Shown piece after piece: positions 8,982 to 18,304 of a stretch of 64,000 nt of DNA (the first letter of the stretch is position 1; every line of letters starts with the position of its first letter). The position numbers and the translations under genes were made by a program. The stretch covers positions 1 to 64,000 of the forward strand of contig UCEU01000024.1 of NCBI GenBank assembly GCA_900471485.1, in the 5' to 3' direction. Under the pieces are notes generated by a model, which saw only the letters and a list, made by a program, of their open reading frames with translations, had not been told where the DNA came from and did no database searches. This DNA is from Hyphomicrobiales bacterium (lineage in GTDB: Bacteria; Pseudomonadota; Alphaproteobacteria; Rhizobiales; Rhizobiaceae).

Positions 8982-10148
8982 TCAGGCGCTCGCCGTTGCA
9001 CCGTCGGCGGGATCGAACGGCACTTGTCCGCGCTCGGCCGACATCAGCCACTTCAATCCGAAGTGGCACAACGCCACGACGACCACGGAGACATACCCGT
9101 CGATCGCATAGTGCCAGCCGAGATAGACCGAGCTGACCATGATGATGCCGACGTAGCCAAAGGCGATGATCCCAAGACGCTTCGATATCTCGGCAGCGAA
9201 GAAGGCGTTCATGGTGACGAGCGCGACATGGACGCTGGGGAAAGCCGAGATGCCGGACGCGATGCCGGACATGCGCTTCTCGTAGAGCGACCAGAGGTAG
9301 TGTTGAAACACCACCACATTGTGTTGCCCCTGGTCGGAGGCGAGGAAGGCAAGCTGCTCGGCAAAGCGTTCGTTATGGCCGGTCACAGCGCCATAGAATG
9401 CCGGTCCTGCCGATATGAAGAGACCGGCGAGAATATTGCCGCACAGCACCCAGACCAGCATGAACATCGCCACGTAGCGCACCCGCGCCGGGGCGGCGCG
9501 CGGCGAGGTCACGACAAGGAACAGCGTTCCGAAGCAATAGAGAAACCATACGCCCCCGTAATTGCCATCAAGCAGCTTGAAGATGAAATCGGATCGTAGC
9601 ACGGCATAGAGATGCCTCCAGGGATCGACACCGCCCGCCAGCCAGGCATCGAGGTCGGCTAAAGCCGGATCATACAGAAAGCCTCCCCGCACAAGCGGCA
9701 ATGCGTTCTTGATAGAGGTGAAGGTGCCTTGAAAGACCATGATCGCCACGAACAGCATCATGCCCGAAAGAAGATGGGCAAGCCTCCTCGGTGAGAAGAC
9801 CTGCCGCAGCGCGAGCGACCGTCGCCGGTCGAACCGGATCACGACGCGCGACCACCCGACCAGCAGCACCACGAAAGGGATAAACAGCAGAAACGGATAA
9901 CTCCACGGCCCGAAATACTGGCCGTAGGACGCCATTTCGGGCTGGCCGATCCAGAACAGCACGGCAAGGCCGGCAAGCGCGTAGACCAGGACCGCGACGT
10001 AGAGCGGCAGATCCTCACGCATCCGCATGCCGATTTCGGCGGCCAGCTTGAGCGCAGGTGATATTGACTGCGAGTGCGCGTTGCCTGACAACATCACCAC
10101 AACCTGAGTTAGATTACCGGGAGAAGAAATTTCACCCATCAAATGCAT
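8982..10148 (-). CDS. PAP2-superfamily integral membrane protein
   Basis: A 388-residue multi-pass membrane protein whose C-terminal half carries the lipid-phosphatase/AUR1-type pattern: SAFPSVHVAL (catalytic His) and, later, YLGWHYAIDGYVS (second His). These are the C2 and C3 motifs of PAP2-family phosphatases and inositolphosphoryl transferases; the N-terminal C1 motif (KxxxxxxRP) is not obvious, as in the PAP2_3 branch. A lipid or lipid-linked phosphotransfer role at the inner membrane is likely. The start is uncertain: the ATG at 10148 lies in A+T-rich DNA with no ribosome-binding site, and an ATG at 10094 has a better one. Confidence 0.83.
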   Translation of the reverse strand: MHLMGEISSPGNLTQVVVMLSGNAHSQSISPALKLAAEIGMRMREDLPLYVAVLVYALAGLAVLFWIGQPEMASYGQYFGPWSYPFLLFIPFVVLLVGWSRVVIRFDRRRSLALRQVFSPRRLAHLLSGMMLFVAIMVFQGTFTSIKNALPLVRGGFLYDPALADLDAWLAGGVDPWRHLYAVLRSDFIFKLLDGNYGGVWFLYCFGTLFLVVTSPRAAPARVRYVAMFMLVWVLCGNILAGLFISAGPAFYGAVTGHNERFAEQLAFLASDQGQHNVVVFQHYLWSLYEKRMSGIASGISAFPSVHVALVTMNAFFAAEISKRLGIIAFGYVGIIMVSSVYLGWHYAIDGYVSVVVVALCHFGLKWLMSAERGQVPFDPADGATASA

Positions 10149-10292
10149 TAAATATTAATTTTCATATATACTATTAGCGCTATATTTTACACACCGCGAT
10201 AAATTCGGCTTCCGCTACCCCTTCCCTAACCCTTGACCACGCTCCCGATTTCGCTCTTCCTTGACGACAGGAGCGAGGGAGGAGAAATCGGA
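10149..10292. promoter_or_regulatory. Divergent promoter region, A+T-rich
   Basis: The 144 bases between the reverse PAP2-family gene and the forward alcohol dehydrogenase begin with a markedly A+T-rich block (about 10150-10190, including TATATACTATTAGCGCTATATTTTA), which probably holds the PAP2 promoter. No specific operator was recognised. Confidence 0.4.
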
Positions 10293-11321
10293 ATGAAGGC
10301 GGTGCGTCTCGAAGCAATCGGCAAGATCAGTCTGCGCGAGGTGGAAAAGCCGGTAACAGGGCCGGGCGACCTGCTCGTTCGCGTCGAGGCCTGCGGCATC
10401 TGCGGCACCGACCGGCATCTGCTGCACGGCGAGTTTCCCTCGAAGCCACCCCTCACCCTGGGTCACGAATTCACGGGAATCGTCGAAGAGATCGGCAGCG
10501 ACGTAACCGGCTTTCGCCTAGGCATGCGCATAACCGGCGACCCGAACATCTCCTGCGGTCAATGCGACCAGTGCCAGCGCGGCCGCGTCAATCTTTGCCG
10601 CAACCTGCAGGCCATCGGCATCAGCCGCGACGGCGGCTTCGCGGAATATGTGATCGTACCGCAAAAACAGGCTTTCGCGCTGCCCGATGACCTCGATCCC
10701 CTGCACGGCGCCTTCTGCGAACCGCTGGCCTGCTGCCTGCACGGCGTCGATCTGGCCGATATCCGAACCGGCTCATCGGTGATCGTCTTGGGCGGCGGCG
10801 TCATCGGACTGCTGGTCGTGCAACTCGCGCGCCTCGCCGGCGCCACCGACGTGGTGCTCGTCACCCGCAGCGCCGACAAACGGCGGCTGGCAGAAAGCCT
10901 CGGCGCGACAGTGACCGCGGACCCCACTGACGGTGACATCATCAAGCGCCTGACCGCGCCGGACGGTCTGCTGCCCGGAGGCGCCGATGTCGTCATCGAA
11001 TGCGCCGGCGCCGCCGAGACCGTCGAGCAGGCCCCTGCCCTTGTCCGTCATGGCGGTACAGTCGTGATTCTCGGCGTCATGCCGCAGGGCGAGAAAGTAT
11101 CGATCGAGCCCTTCGACCTGCTGTTTCGCGAAATCAGGCTGATCGGCTCCTTTATCAACCCCTTCACCCACAGGCGCGCCGCAGATCTTGTGGCGTCGGG
11201 CGTCATCAAGGTGGAGCCCCTGATTTCGCGCCGCATCGGGCTTGGCGAGGCGGTGGAAGCGATCAGCAATCCGGCCCGTCCCGGCGAGATTCGCGCCCTC
11301 GTTTTGCCGGGCCTCGGCTAG
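10293..11321 (+). CDS. Zinc-dependent alcohol/polyol dehydrogenase (MDR family)
   Basis: A 342-residue medium-chain dehydrogenase. Catalytic zinc ligands are in CGICGTDRHLLHG and GHEF; the structural zinc site is the four-cysteine stretch CGQCDQCQRGRVNLC; the NAD(P) Rossmann motif is VIVLGGGVIGLLVVQLA. It resembles sorbitol, threonine or 2,3-butanediol dehydrogenases more than simple ethanol dehydrogenases. I chose the ATG at 10293 because GGGAGGA lies ten bases upstream; an upstream in-frame ATG would add 20 unconserved residues. No co-transcribed sugar transporter is present to indicate the substrate. Confidence 0.93.
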   Translation: MKAVRLEAIGKISLREVEKPVTGPGDLLVRVEACGICGTDRHLLHGEFPSKPPLTLGHEFTGIVEEIGSDVTGFRLGMRITGDPNISCGQCDQCQRGRVNLCRNLQAIGISRDGGFAEYVIVPQKQAFALPDDLDPLHGAFCEPLACCLHGVDLADIRTGSSVIVLGGGVIGLLVVQLARLAGATDVVLVTRSADKRRLAESLGATVTADPTDGDIIKRLTAPDGLLPGGADVVIECAGAAETVEQAPALVRHGGTVVILGVMPQGEKVSIEPFDLLFREIRLIGSFINPFTHRRAADLVASGVIKVEPLISRRIGLGEAVEAISNPARPGEIRALVLPGLG

Positions 11322-11423
11322 CCCTTTCCGATTCCTGTCGATTCCGTAAATTATGGGGTTCCGTTCACGGATACATTTGCCTATAAGCCGCTTCTAGCCT
11401 GAAAAGACCATCATATGCGCGAC

Positions 11424-11455
11424 CCGGCCGGTGCCTCCCACCCTGGCCGGCTTTC
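11424..11455 (+). promoter_or_regulatory. Hairpin in the carB leader
   Basis: In the 162-base gap before carB, CCGGCC at 11424-11429 can pair with GGCCGG at 11445-11450 and is followed by CTTTCTG. It could be the terminator of the upstream dehydrogenase or an attenuator for carB. The T-run is short, so neither role is certain. Confidence 0.3.
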
Positions 11456-11483
11456 TGCGCAGCTAGGAAACGGAAAAAAGCCC

Positions 11484-14400
11484 ATGCCGAAGCGCCAAGA
11501 TATCAAATCGATCCTCATCATCGGCGCAGGACCGATCGTCATTGGCCAGGCATGTGAATTCGACTATTCCGGTACCCAGGCCTGCAAGGCGCTGAAGGAG
11601 GAAGGCTACCGCGTCATCCTCGTCAACTCCAACCCGGCCACCATCATGACCGACCCGGGCCTCGCCGACGCAACCTATGTCGAGCCGATCACCCCTGAAG
11701 TCGTCGCAAAGATCATTGCCAAGGAACGCCCCGACGCGCTGCTGCCGACCATGGGCGGCCAGACCGCGCTCAACACCGCGCTCTCCTTGAAGCGCATGGG
11801 CGTTCTCGACCGTTACAATGTCGAGATGATCGGCGCCAAGCCCGCTGCCATCGACATGGCCGAAGACCGCGCCCTGTTCCGCGAAGCCATGGACCGCATC
11901 GGCCTCGAAACCCCGCGCTCGATGCTCGCCAACGCTACCGACATCAAGGATGCCGACCGCAAGACGCATGAAGCCGAGCGCAACAAGCTGAAGGAAAGCC
12001 TCTCCGGCGCCGAACTCGACAAGGCGCTCGACGCGCTGGAAAACCAGTGGAACCTCGGCGAGACCGACCGCAAGCAGCGCTATATCAGCCACGCCATGGC
12101 GATTGCCGCCCAGGCGATCGACGTCGTCGGCCTGCCCGCCATCATCCGCCCCTCCTTCACCATGGGCGGCACCGGCGGCGGCATTGCCTATAACCGCTCG
12201 GAGTTCTTCGAAATCATCGGCGGCGGCCTCGATGCCTCCCCGACCACCGAAGTTCTGATCGAAGAATCGGTTCTCGGCTGGAAGGAATATGAAATGGAAG
12301 TCGTCCGCGACAAGGCGGACAACTGCATCATCATCTGCTCGATCGAAAACATCGACCCGATGGGCGTCCACACGGGCGACTCGATCACTGTTGCGCCAGC
12401 GCTGACGCTGACCGACAAGGAATACCAGATGATGCGCAACGCCTCGATCGCGGTTCTGCGCGAGATCGGCGTTGAAACCGGCGGCTCGAACGTTCAGTTC
12501 GCCGTCAACCCGAAGGACGGCCGCCTCGTCGTCATCGAAATGAACCCGCGCGTCTCGCGCTCGTCGGCTCTCGCATCGAAGGCCACTGGCTTCCCGATCG
12601 CCAAGGTCGCCGCCAAGCTCGCCATCGGCTACACGCTCGACGAACTCGACAACGACATCACCGGTGGCGCAACGCCCGCCTCGTTCGAGCCGTCGATCGA
12701 TTACGTCGTCACCAAGATCCCGCGTTTCGCATTCGAGAAGTTCCCGGGCGCCTCGCCGGTTCTGACCACGGCCATGAAGTCGGTCGGTGAAGTCATGGCG
12801 ATCGGCCGCACCTTCGCCGAATCGCTGCAGAAGGCCCTGCGCGGCCTCGAAACCGGCCTCACCGGCCTCGACGAAATCGAAATCCCCGGCGTCGAGGAAG
12901 GCGAAGGCAGCCAGAACGCCATCCGCGCCGCCATCGGCACGCCGACGCCGGATCGCCTGCGCATGGTCGCCCAGGCGCTGCGCATGGGCATGAGCCCCGA
13001 GGAAGTGCACGAAGGCTGCAAGATCGACCCGTGGTTCATCGCCCAGTTCAAGGCGATCATTGACATGGAAGCCCGCGTTCGCGAGCACGGCCTGCCGACC
13101 GACGCCGCAAACCTGCGCACGCTGAAGGCCATGGGCTTCTCCGACGCCCGCCTCGCAACGCTCTCCGGCAAGCGCCCGAAGGAAGTGGCCGAACTGCGCA
13201 ATTCGCTGAACGTCCGCCCGGTCTTCAAGCGCATCGACACCTGCGCCGCCGAATTCGCTTCGCCGACCGCCTACATGTATTCCAGCTACGAGATGCCCTT
13301 CGTCGGCGCCGCCCGCTCGGAAGCCGAAATTTCCGACCGCAAGAAGGTCGTCATCCTCGGCGGCGGTCCGAACCGTATCGGCCAGGGCATCGAGTTCGAC
13401 TATTGCTGCTGCCATGCCGCGTTCGCTCTGCGCGACGCCGGCTATGAAGCCATCATGATCAACTGCAACCCGGAAACGGTCTCGACCGACTACGACACCT
13501 CCGATCGCCTCTACTTCGAGCCGCTGACGGCCGAAGATGTGATCGAAATCCTGCGCGCTGAGCAGGAAAAGGGCGAAGTCGTCGGCGTCATCGTGCAGTT
13601 CGGCGGCCAGACCCCGCTGAAGCTCGCAGAAGCGCTGGAAAAGAACGGCATCCCGATCCTCGGCACCGCGCCTGACATGATCGACCTCGCCGAAGACCGC
13701 GACCGCTTCCAGAAGCTGCTGATCAAGCTCGACCTGACGCAACCGAACAACGGTATCGCCTACTCGGTCGAACAGGCTCGTCTGGTCGCGACCGAAATCG
13801 GCTTCCCGCTGGTCGTTCGCCCGTCCTACGTTCTGGGTGGCCGCGCCATGCAGATCATCCACAACGAGAGCATGCTGCAGACCTACCTGCTCGACACCGT
13901 TCCGGAACTGGTGCCTGAAGACATCAAGCAGCGCTACCCGAACGACAAGACCGGCCAGATCAACACCCTGCTCGGCAAGAACCCGCTGCTCTTCGACAGC
14001 TACCTGTCGAACGCCATCGAAGTCGACGTCGACTGCCTCTCCGACGGCAAGGACGCCTTCATCGCCGGCATCATGGAGCACATCGAGGAAGCCGGCATTC
14101 ACTCCGGTGACTCGGCTTGCTCGCTGCCGCCACGTACGCTCTCGCCGGAGATGATCGACGAGCTCGAGCGTCAGGCGAAGTCGATGGCCAAGGCTCTCAA
14201 CGTCGTCGGCCTGATGAACGTCCAGTTCGCCATCAAGGACGGCACCGTCTACGTGCTCGAAGTAAACCCGCGCGCCTCGCGTACCGTTCCCTTCGTCGCC
14301 AAGACCATCGGCGCCCCGATTGCCAAGATCGCCGCCCGCGCCATGGCCGGCGAAAAGCTCGACCCGCTGTTTGCCGCCTATGGCGAAAAGCCGGATCCGC

Positions 14401-14972
14401 GTAACCTGAAGCACATCGCCGTCAAGGAAGCCGTCTTCCCGTTCGCCCGCTTCCCCGGCGTCGACACGCTGCTCGGCCCGGAAATGCGCTCGACCGGCGA
14501 AGTCATCGGCCTCGACACCGATTTCGCGCTGGCCTTCGCCAAGTCGCAGCTCGGCGCCAGCGTCGAACTACCGCGTGACGGAACGGTCTTCGTATCGGTA
14601 CGCGACGACGACAAGCCGCGCGTCCTTCCCGCGATCCGCATGCTGGTCGAACAGGGCTTCAAGGTTCTGGCCACCGGCGGCACCGCCCGCTTCCTCGCCG
14701 AAAACGGCATCGAGGCCGTGAAGATCAACAAGGTGCTCGAGGGCCGTCCGCACATCGAGGACGCCATCCGCAACCGTCAGGTCCAGCTGGTCATCAACAC
14801 GACCGATAGCAACAAGGCGATCTCCGACTCCAAGTCGCTGCGCCGCGCGACGCTGATGCAGAAGGTGCCTTATTACACCACCATGGCCGGCGCCGAGGCA
14901 GCCGCCCAGGCGATCAAGGCACTGAAGGCCGGCAACCTCGAGGTTCGCCCGCTGCAGAGCTACTTCGCTTAA
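11484..14972 (+). CDS. carB: Carbamoyl-phosphate synthase large subunit
   Basis: Uses two ATP, bicarbonate and ammonia from CarA to make carbamoyl phosphate. The 1162-residue protein begins MPKRQDIKSILIIGAGPIVIG. It shows two homologous ATP-grasp halves, the second starting KKVVILGGGPNRIGQGIEFDY, and a C-terminal MGS-like regulatory domain (VLATGGTARFLAENGI). Compared with the 1073-residue E. coli enzyme there is an insert of about 50 residues near residues 150-200, between the conserved LETPRS and LPAIIRPSFTMGG segments, a feature of alphaproteobacterial CarB. The start at 11484 is set by homology; an earlier in-frame ATG at 11415 would translate the leader hairpin. Confidence 0.98.
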   Translation: MPKRQDIKSILIIGAGPIVIGQACEFDYSGTQACKALKEEGYRVILVNSNPATIMTDPGLADATYVEPITPEVVAKIIAKERPDALLPTMGGQTALNTALSLKRMGVLDRYNVEMIGAKPAAIDMAEDRALFREAMDRIGLETPRSMLANATDIKDADRKTHEAERNKLKESLSGAELDKALDALENQWNLGETDRKQRYISHAMAIAAQAIDVVGLPAIIRPSFTMGGTGGGIAYNRSEFFEIIGGGLDASPTTEVLIEESVLGWKEYEMEVVRDKADNCIIICSIENIDPMGVHTGDSITVAPALTLTDKEYQMMRNASIAVLREIGVETGGSNVQFAVNPKDGRLVVIEMNPRVSRSSALASKATGFPIAKVAAKLAIGYTLDELDNDITGGATPASFEPSIDYVVTKIPRFAFEKFPGASPVLTTAMKSVGEVMAIGRTFAESLQKALRGLETGLTGLDEIEIPGVEEGEGSQNAIRAAIGTPTPDRLRMVAQALRMGMSPEEVHEGCKIDPWFIAQFKAIIDMEARVREHGLPTDAANLRTLKAMGFSDARLATLSGKRPKEVAELRNSLNVRPVFKRIDTCAAEFASPTAYMYSSYEMPFVGAARSEAEISDRKKVVILGGGPNRIGQGIEFDYCCCHAAFALRDAGYEAIMINCNPETVSTDYDTSDRLYFEPLTAEDVIEILRAEQEKGEVVGVIVQFGGQTPLKLAEALEKNGIPILGTAPDMIDLAEDRDRFQKLLIKLDLTQPNNGIAYSVEQARLVATEIGFPLVVRPSYVLGGRAMQIIHNESMLQTYLLDTVPELVPEDIKQRYPNDKTGQINTLLGKNPLLFDSYLSNAIEVDVDCLSDGKDAFIAGIMEHIEEAGIHSGDSACSLPPRTLSPEMIDELERQAKSMAKALNVVGLMNVQFAIKDGTVYVLEVNPRASRTVPFVAKTIGAPIAKIAARAMAGEKLDPLFAAYGEKPDPRNLKHIAVKEAVFPFARFPGVDTLLGPEMRSTGEVIGLDTDFALAFAKSQLGASVELPRDGTVFVSVRDDDKPRVLPAIRMLVEQGFKVLATGGTARFLAENGIEAVKINKVLEGRPHIEDAIRNRQVQLVINTTDSNKAISDSKSLRRATLMQKVPYYTTMAGAEAAAQAIKALKAGNLEVRPLQSYFA

Positions 14973-14986
14973 ATACGGAGATACCG

Positions 14987-15016
14987 ATGGCCGCCGAGAC
15001 AATTCTCGGCGGCCAT
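14987..15016 (+). terminator. Hairpin terminator after carB
   Basis: A 13-bp perfect inverted repeat (14987-14999 and 15004-15016) with loop CAAT begins 14 bases after the carB stop codon. The T-run after it is poor (CCTCTACTTTG), so termination may be partly factor-dependent, but its position and strength suit a 3' end for carB mRNA. Confidence 0.6.
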
Positions 15017-15122
15017 CCTCTACTTTGTGCACGTATAAGTAATCGGCGCGCCTACAATCTACCGAAGATTGATCGCAGTAGGTCAGCGTGTTACCATCGT
15101 CCCTGGTTGCGGAGGGGCGCCG

Positions 15123-16394
15123 ATGGGCAAGAATATCGTCATTCTGTTCGACGGGACGTCGAACGAGATTTCCGCGGATCGCACGAACGTTCTGAGACTG
15201 TTCGGCGCCCTTGAAAGAAGCGACAAACAGATCGTCTACTACGACCCCGGCGTCGGCACCTTCGGCGCCGCCAATGCCTGGTCGAACGCCTATCGAAAGA
15301 GCGTGGAATTCTGGGGCCTGGCGACCGGCTGGGGCCTCGACGAGAACGTCAAGGAGGCTTACCGCTTCCTGGTCGATAACTACGACCCGGGCGAGCCCGA
15401 TGCCAACGGCAGACATCCGAACCGTGACCGGATCTATATCTTCGGTTTCAGCCGCGGCGCCTATACCGCACGCGTCCTGGCCGGCTTCATCCACGCGCTC
15501 GGCCTGATGAGCAAATACCACGTCAACCTGATCGACTACGCCTACAACACCTACAAGGGTGTCTCGCAGACGGAGCAGAAGGCTGGCGGGACGGACGCCG
15601 CCGAAGTCGACAAGGAGGCTCCCTCGGCCTTCAACACCATGCGCCTCTATGAGCGGACGCTGAAGACCTATCGCCCGCCGATCAAGCTGCTGAGCCTCTT
15701 CGACACTGTGTCCTCCGTCATTGTCTGGGGCAAATGGCGCCCGCAATTCGTGACCCTGCCCTTCACCGATCGCAACCCAAGCGTTGAGGTCGTGCGGCAT
15801 GCACTGGCTATCGACGAACGCAGGACAATGTTCAATCCGCTGCCCTGGCTTCCAGGACAGGAATACTGGGGCAAGCCGTTCAGGCCACCCGCGCCCGGCC
15901 CTCAGGATTTCAAGGAGGTTTGGTTCGCGGGTGTCCACGGCGACGTCGGCGGCGGCTATCCCGAGAAGGAAAGCGCCGCCATCAAGATCCCACTCTCCTG
16001 GATGATCGACGAGACGAGGGCCACGGGCCTCGACTACGATAATGAAGTGGTGAACGAACTCGTTCTCGGCAAGAACAAAAATCCACGCAACGCCTATGTC
16101 CGACCGGACGCGACGGCGCGGCTGCACGATTCCATGAATTGGGCTTGGAAGCTGCTGGAGTACATGCCGCGGCGCGTGCCGATCACCTCCTGGCGCAAGC
16201 GCGGCGACACGACCCGCATCTACCTGCCGCTGGCCGATCGACGCTTCATCCCGGACGGTGCCCGTATCCACCAGTCGGTCATCGAACGCATGTCATCCAA
16301 CAAGGTCTCCCCGTCCTACAGCCCGCCGAACCTGCCGTCGAGCTATGTGGAAGAGCCGGGCCGCGACGATATGCCGATCACTCCGGCCGCTTGA
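15123..16394 (+). CDS. DUF2235 alpha/beta-hydrolase domain protein
   Basis: A 423-residue protein of the DUF2235 family, which includes type VI secretion phospholipase effectors of the Tle1 type and many uncharacterised cytoplasmic hydrolases. The start MGKNIVILFDGTSNE and the nucleophile elbow GFSRGAYTARVLAG are diagnostic; further conserved stretches are FAGVHGDVGGGYPE and LLSLFDTVSSV. There is no signal peptide and no secretion gene beside it, so I would not call it an effector. The start at 15123 has a GGAGG site. Its 3' end overlaps the convergent VOC gene by 17 bases. Confidence 0.85.
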   Translation: MGKNIVILFDGTSNEISADRTNVLRLFGALERSDKQIVYYDPGVGTFGAANAWSNAYRKSVEFWGLATGWGLDENVKEAYRFLVDNYDPGEPDANGRHPNRDRIYIFGFSRGAYTARVLAGFIHALGLMSKYHVNLIDYAYNTYKGVSQTEQKAGGTDAAEVDKEAPSAFNTMRLYERTLKTYRPPIKLLSLFDTVSSVIVWGKWRPQFVTLPFTDRNPSVEVVRHALAIDERRTMFNPLPWLPGQEYWGKPFRPPAPGPQDFKEVWFAGVHGDVGGGYPEKESAAIKIPLSWMIDETRATGLDYDNEVVNELVLGKNKNPRNAYVRPDATARLHDSMNWAWKLLEYMPRRVPITSWRKRGDTTRIYLPLADRRFIPDGARIHQSVIERMSSNKVSPSYSPPNLPSSYVEEPGRDDMPITPAA

Positions 16395-16755
16395 AATAGG
16401 CCTCCAGCCGGTAGCCGTCAGGATCGATGATGAAGGCCGCGTAGTAAAATTCGCTGTAATCCGGCCGCACGCCTGGCGCACCATTGTCGGTTCCGCCATT
16501 GGCAAGCCCGGCCGCGTAAAACGCATCGACGGACGCCTCGCTCGGCGCGACGAAGCAGAAATGCAGCCCCGATTCCATATCGGGCACGACAGGCCGCGCC
16601 ACCTCGCCGACCCAGAGCCCCACCCGATCGGCGCCATAACCGCTGATATTGCCGAAATTCGTCAGCCGCTCATAGCCGAGCGGCGCCAGCGCGGCATCGT
16701 AGAACGCCTGCGACTTCTCAAGGCTCTTCACACCAATCGACACATGATCGAACAT
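16378..16755 (-). CDS. VOC/glyoxalase-family protein
   Basis: A 125-residue protein of the vicinal oxygen chelate superfamily. It opens MFDHVSIGVKSLEKSQAFYDAALAPLGYER and closes with the second half-module YYAAFIIDPDGYRLEAYF. Likely metal ligands are His4 and a C-terminal Glu. The substrate is unknown; the family includes glyoxalases, dioxygenases and antibiotic-resistance proteins. The ATG at 16755 has GGGAGA just upstream; a longer frame to 16830 adds an unrelated leader. The 3' end overlaps the DUF2235 gene tail to tail. Confidence 0.85.
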   Translation of the reverse strand: MFDHVSIGVKSLEKSQAFYDAALAPLGYERLTNFGNISGYGADRVGLWVGEVARPVVPDMESGLHFCFVAPSEASVDAFYAAGLANGGTDNGAPGVRPDYSEFYYAAFIIDPDGYRLEAYFKRPE

Positions 16756-16837
16756 AAACGGTCTCCCGATTGCCATTGCCGGCAACGCTACAACATTCGC
16801 GCCGAAGCGCCATGGCAATTCGCAAGGCAAGCGACCG

Positions 16838-18304
16838 TCAGGCGGCCATCCCGGCCATCAGCTCCCGCACCCGCACCATATCCGCCCGAAACAACGCCAT
16901 CTCCTCCGCCTTCAGCCGCTCGTCTGGAATGCGCAGCAGATAGGACGGATGGACGGTGACGAACAGTGTTCGCTCCTTCCCCATCCTGATCGGCTGCCCC
17001 CTGATATCCGCCAGCTTGTGCTTCGTATCCGTCAACGCCGTAAGCGCCGTCGCGCCCATGGCGACGATCAGCTTCGGCTTGATGAGCTCGATCTCCAGAT
17101 TGAGCCACCAGCGGCAATGCGTGACCTCGCCCATATTCGGCCGCTGGTGGATGCGGCGCTTGCCGCGCGGCTCGTATTTGAAGTGCTTCACCGCATTGGT
17201 CACATAAACCGACTGCCGGTCGATCCCGGCGTCTACGACCACCTGGTCGAACACCTTGCCCGCAGGTCCGACGAACGGCCGCCCGGCGAGTTCCTCCTGA
17301 TCCCCCGGCTGCTCGCCGACGAACATCACGTTCGCAGTCTCAGGCCCCTCGCCAAACACAGTCTGCGTCGCCTTTTCATGCAGCGGACAGCGGGTGCAGA
17401 CGGCCGCCTCCTCGCGCAGCGCCGCCAGCGTGCCCTCGGGCGCCCTCGGCGCTGCGGGCACCCGGCGTGCGGCTTCCTGCAGCCGGTCGTGAAACGGCAG
17501 TGGCTCGCTCGCCTGGCGTTTTGCCATCGCCAGGACCTTGCTTTCCGCGTCCGCGATCATGCCGGGAATGAGATCGGCCTCGGGCAGGTTCTTCCAGTAT
17601 TTCTTCGGCATCTCCGCCTGCATCGCCTTCACTTTGAGGCGCGCCGGATTGAAGATATTGGCGTAATAGGTCCGCCACAACTGGTCGGCCGGATCGGTGA
17701 GATCGGGCTTCTCGCAAGGGTCATGGCTGACCGTCAGCTTCTCTCCGTCCCACGCGGCCGACCCCTTCGGCGTCGCGATCACCCAGTCCATGTCGTTGAA
17801 GCGCTTCTGGAAGAACGGCGCCTTGCGGGCGAAGATGTGATGGTCAGGCTCGAACCAGGCGAGAAACTTCCGCCGCCCGTTGAGCGAGATCCCCGACCCC
17901 ACCTCCTTGAACCGCACGAAGGCCGTCATCTTGTGGGCATCGCGGCGCACGCTCTTGTCCATCGCCCGCGCCCGCGCAACGTCCTCATCCGAGGCGACGT
18001 CGAGCAGCGACCGATCACTCTGAAGCCGCCAGAGCAGCCGGTAGAGGAGATAGAATCGCATCGGATCGCTATGGCAGATCACCGCTTCCGCAAGTTCGAT
18101 AAAGGCGGGCGGCACCGTCAGCGGCTTGGAAGAATCGAGCGCCGGCAACTTCTGCGAGGCTTCGGGCGCGGCAAACAGATCCGTCTCGCGATACCGCTCC
18201 CGCCACTCGATTTCCTCGGGCGTAACACCCGAAGTAGCCAGCCGCCGTGCCGCGTCCCGCCACTCAGCCAACTCCCCCCGGCCCTCCAGCAACACGGTAA
18301 TCAT
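16838..18304 (-). CDS. UdgX-type uracil-DNA glycosylase fused to DUF4130 domain
   Basis: A 488-residue DNA-repair protein with an N-terminal DUF4130 domain (residues about 1-260) and a C-terminal family 4/UdgX uracil-DNA glycosylase domain (about 290-480). The glycosylase half has four cysteines for an iron-sulfur cluster (beginning CTRCPLH), motif GEQPGDQEELAGRPFVGPAG, and HPSYLLR. Near residue 385 it has the KRRIH loop whose histidine, in mycobacterial UdgX, becomes covalently joined to the abasic site after uracil removal. It starts at an ATG overlapping the upstream radical SAM stop codon by one base, so the two are translationally coupled. The pair is a recognised 'SAM-linked UDG' arrangement; the SOS box upstream serves both. 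Confidence 0.92.
   Translation of the reverse strand: MITVLLEGRGELAEWRDAARRLATSGVTPEEIEWRERYRETDLFAAPEASQKLPALDSSKPLTVPPAFIELAEAVICHSDPMRFYLLYRLLWRLQSDRSLLDVASDEDVARARAMDKSVRRDAHKMTAFVRFKEVGSGISLNGRRKFLAWFEPDHHIFARKAPFFQKRFNDMDWVIATPKGSAAWDGEKLTVSHDPCEKPDLTDPADQLWRTYYANIFNPARLKVKAMQAEMPKKYWKNLPEADLIPGMIADAESKVLAMAKRQASEPLPFHDRLQEAARRVPAAPRAPEGTLAALREEAAVCTRCPLHEKATQTVFGEGPETANVMFVGEQPGDQEELAGRPFVGPAGKVFDQVVVDAGIDRQSVYVTNAVKHFKYEPRGKRRIHQRPNMGEVTHCRWWLNLEIELIKPKLIVAMGATALTALTDTKHKLADIRGQPIRMGKERTLFVTVHPSYLLRIPDERLKAEEMALFRADMVRVRELMAGMAA

Noticed and set aside
11463..14414. A 983-codon open frame on the minus strand opposite carB
   Set aside because: It is an antisense shadow of a G+C-rich, strongly codon-biased gene. 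The translation is low-complexity (Asp, Val, Gly, Arg, His rich) with no recognisable domain, whereas CarB on the other strand is fully conserved.
15123..16394. Type VI secretion effector annotation for the DUF2235 gene
   Set aside because: No immunity, VgrG, PAAR or structural secretion genes are within the window, so only the domain family is stated.
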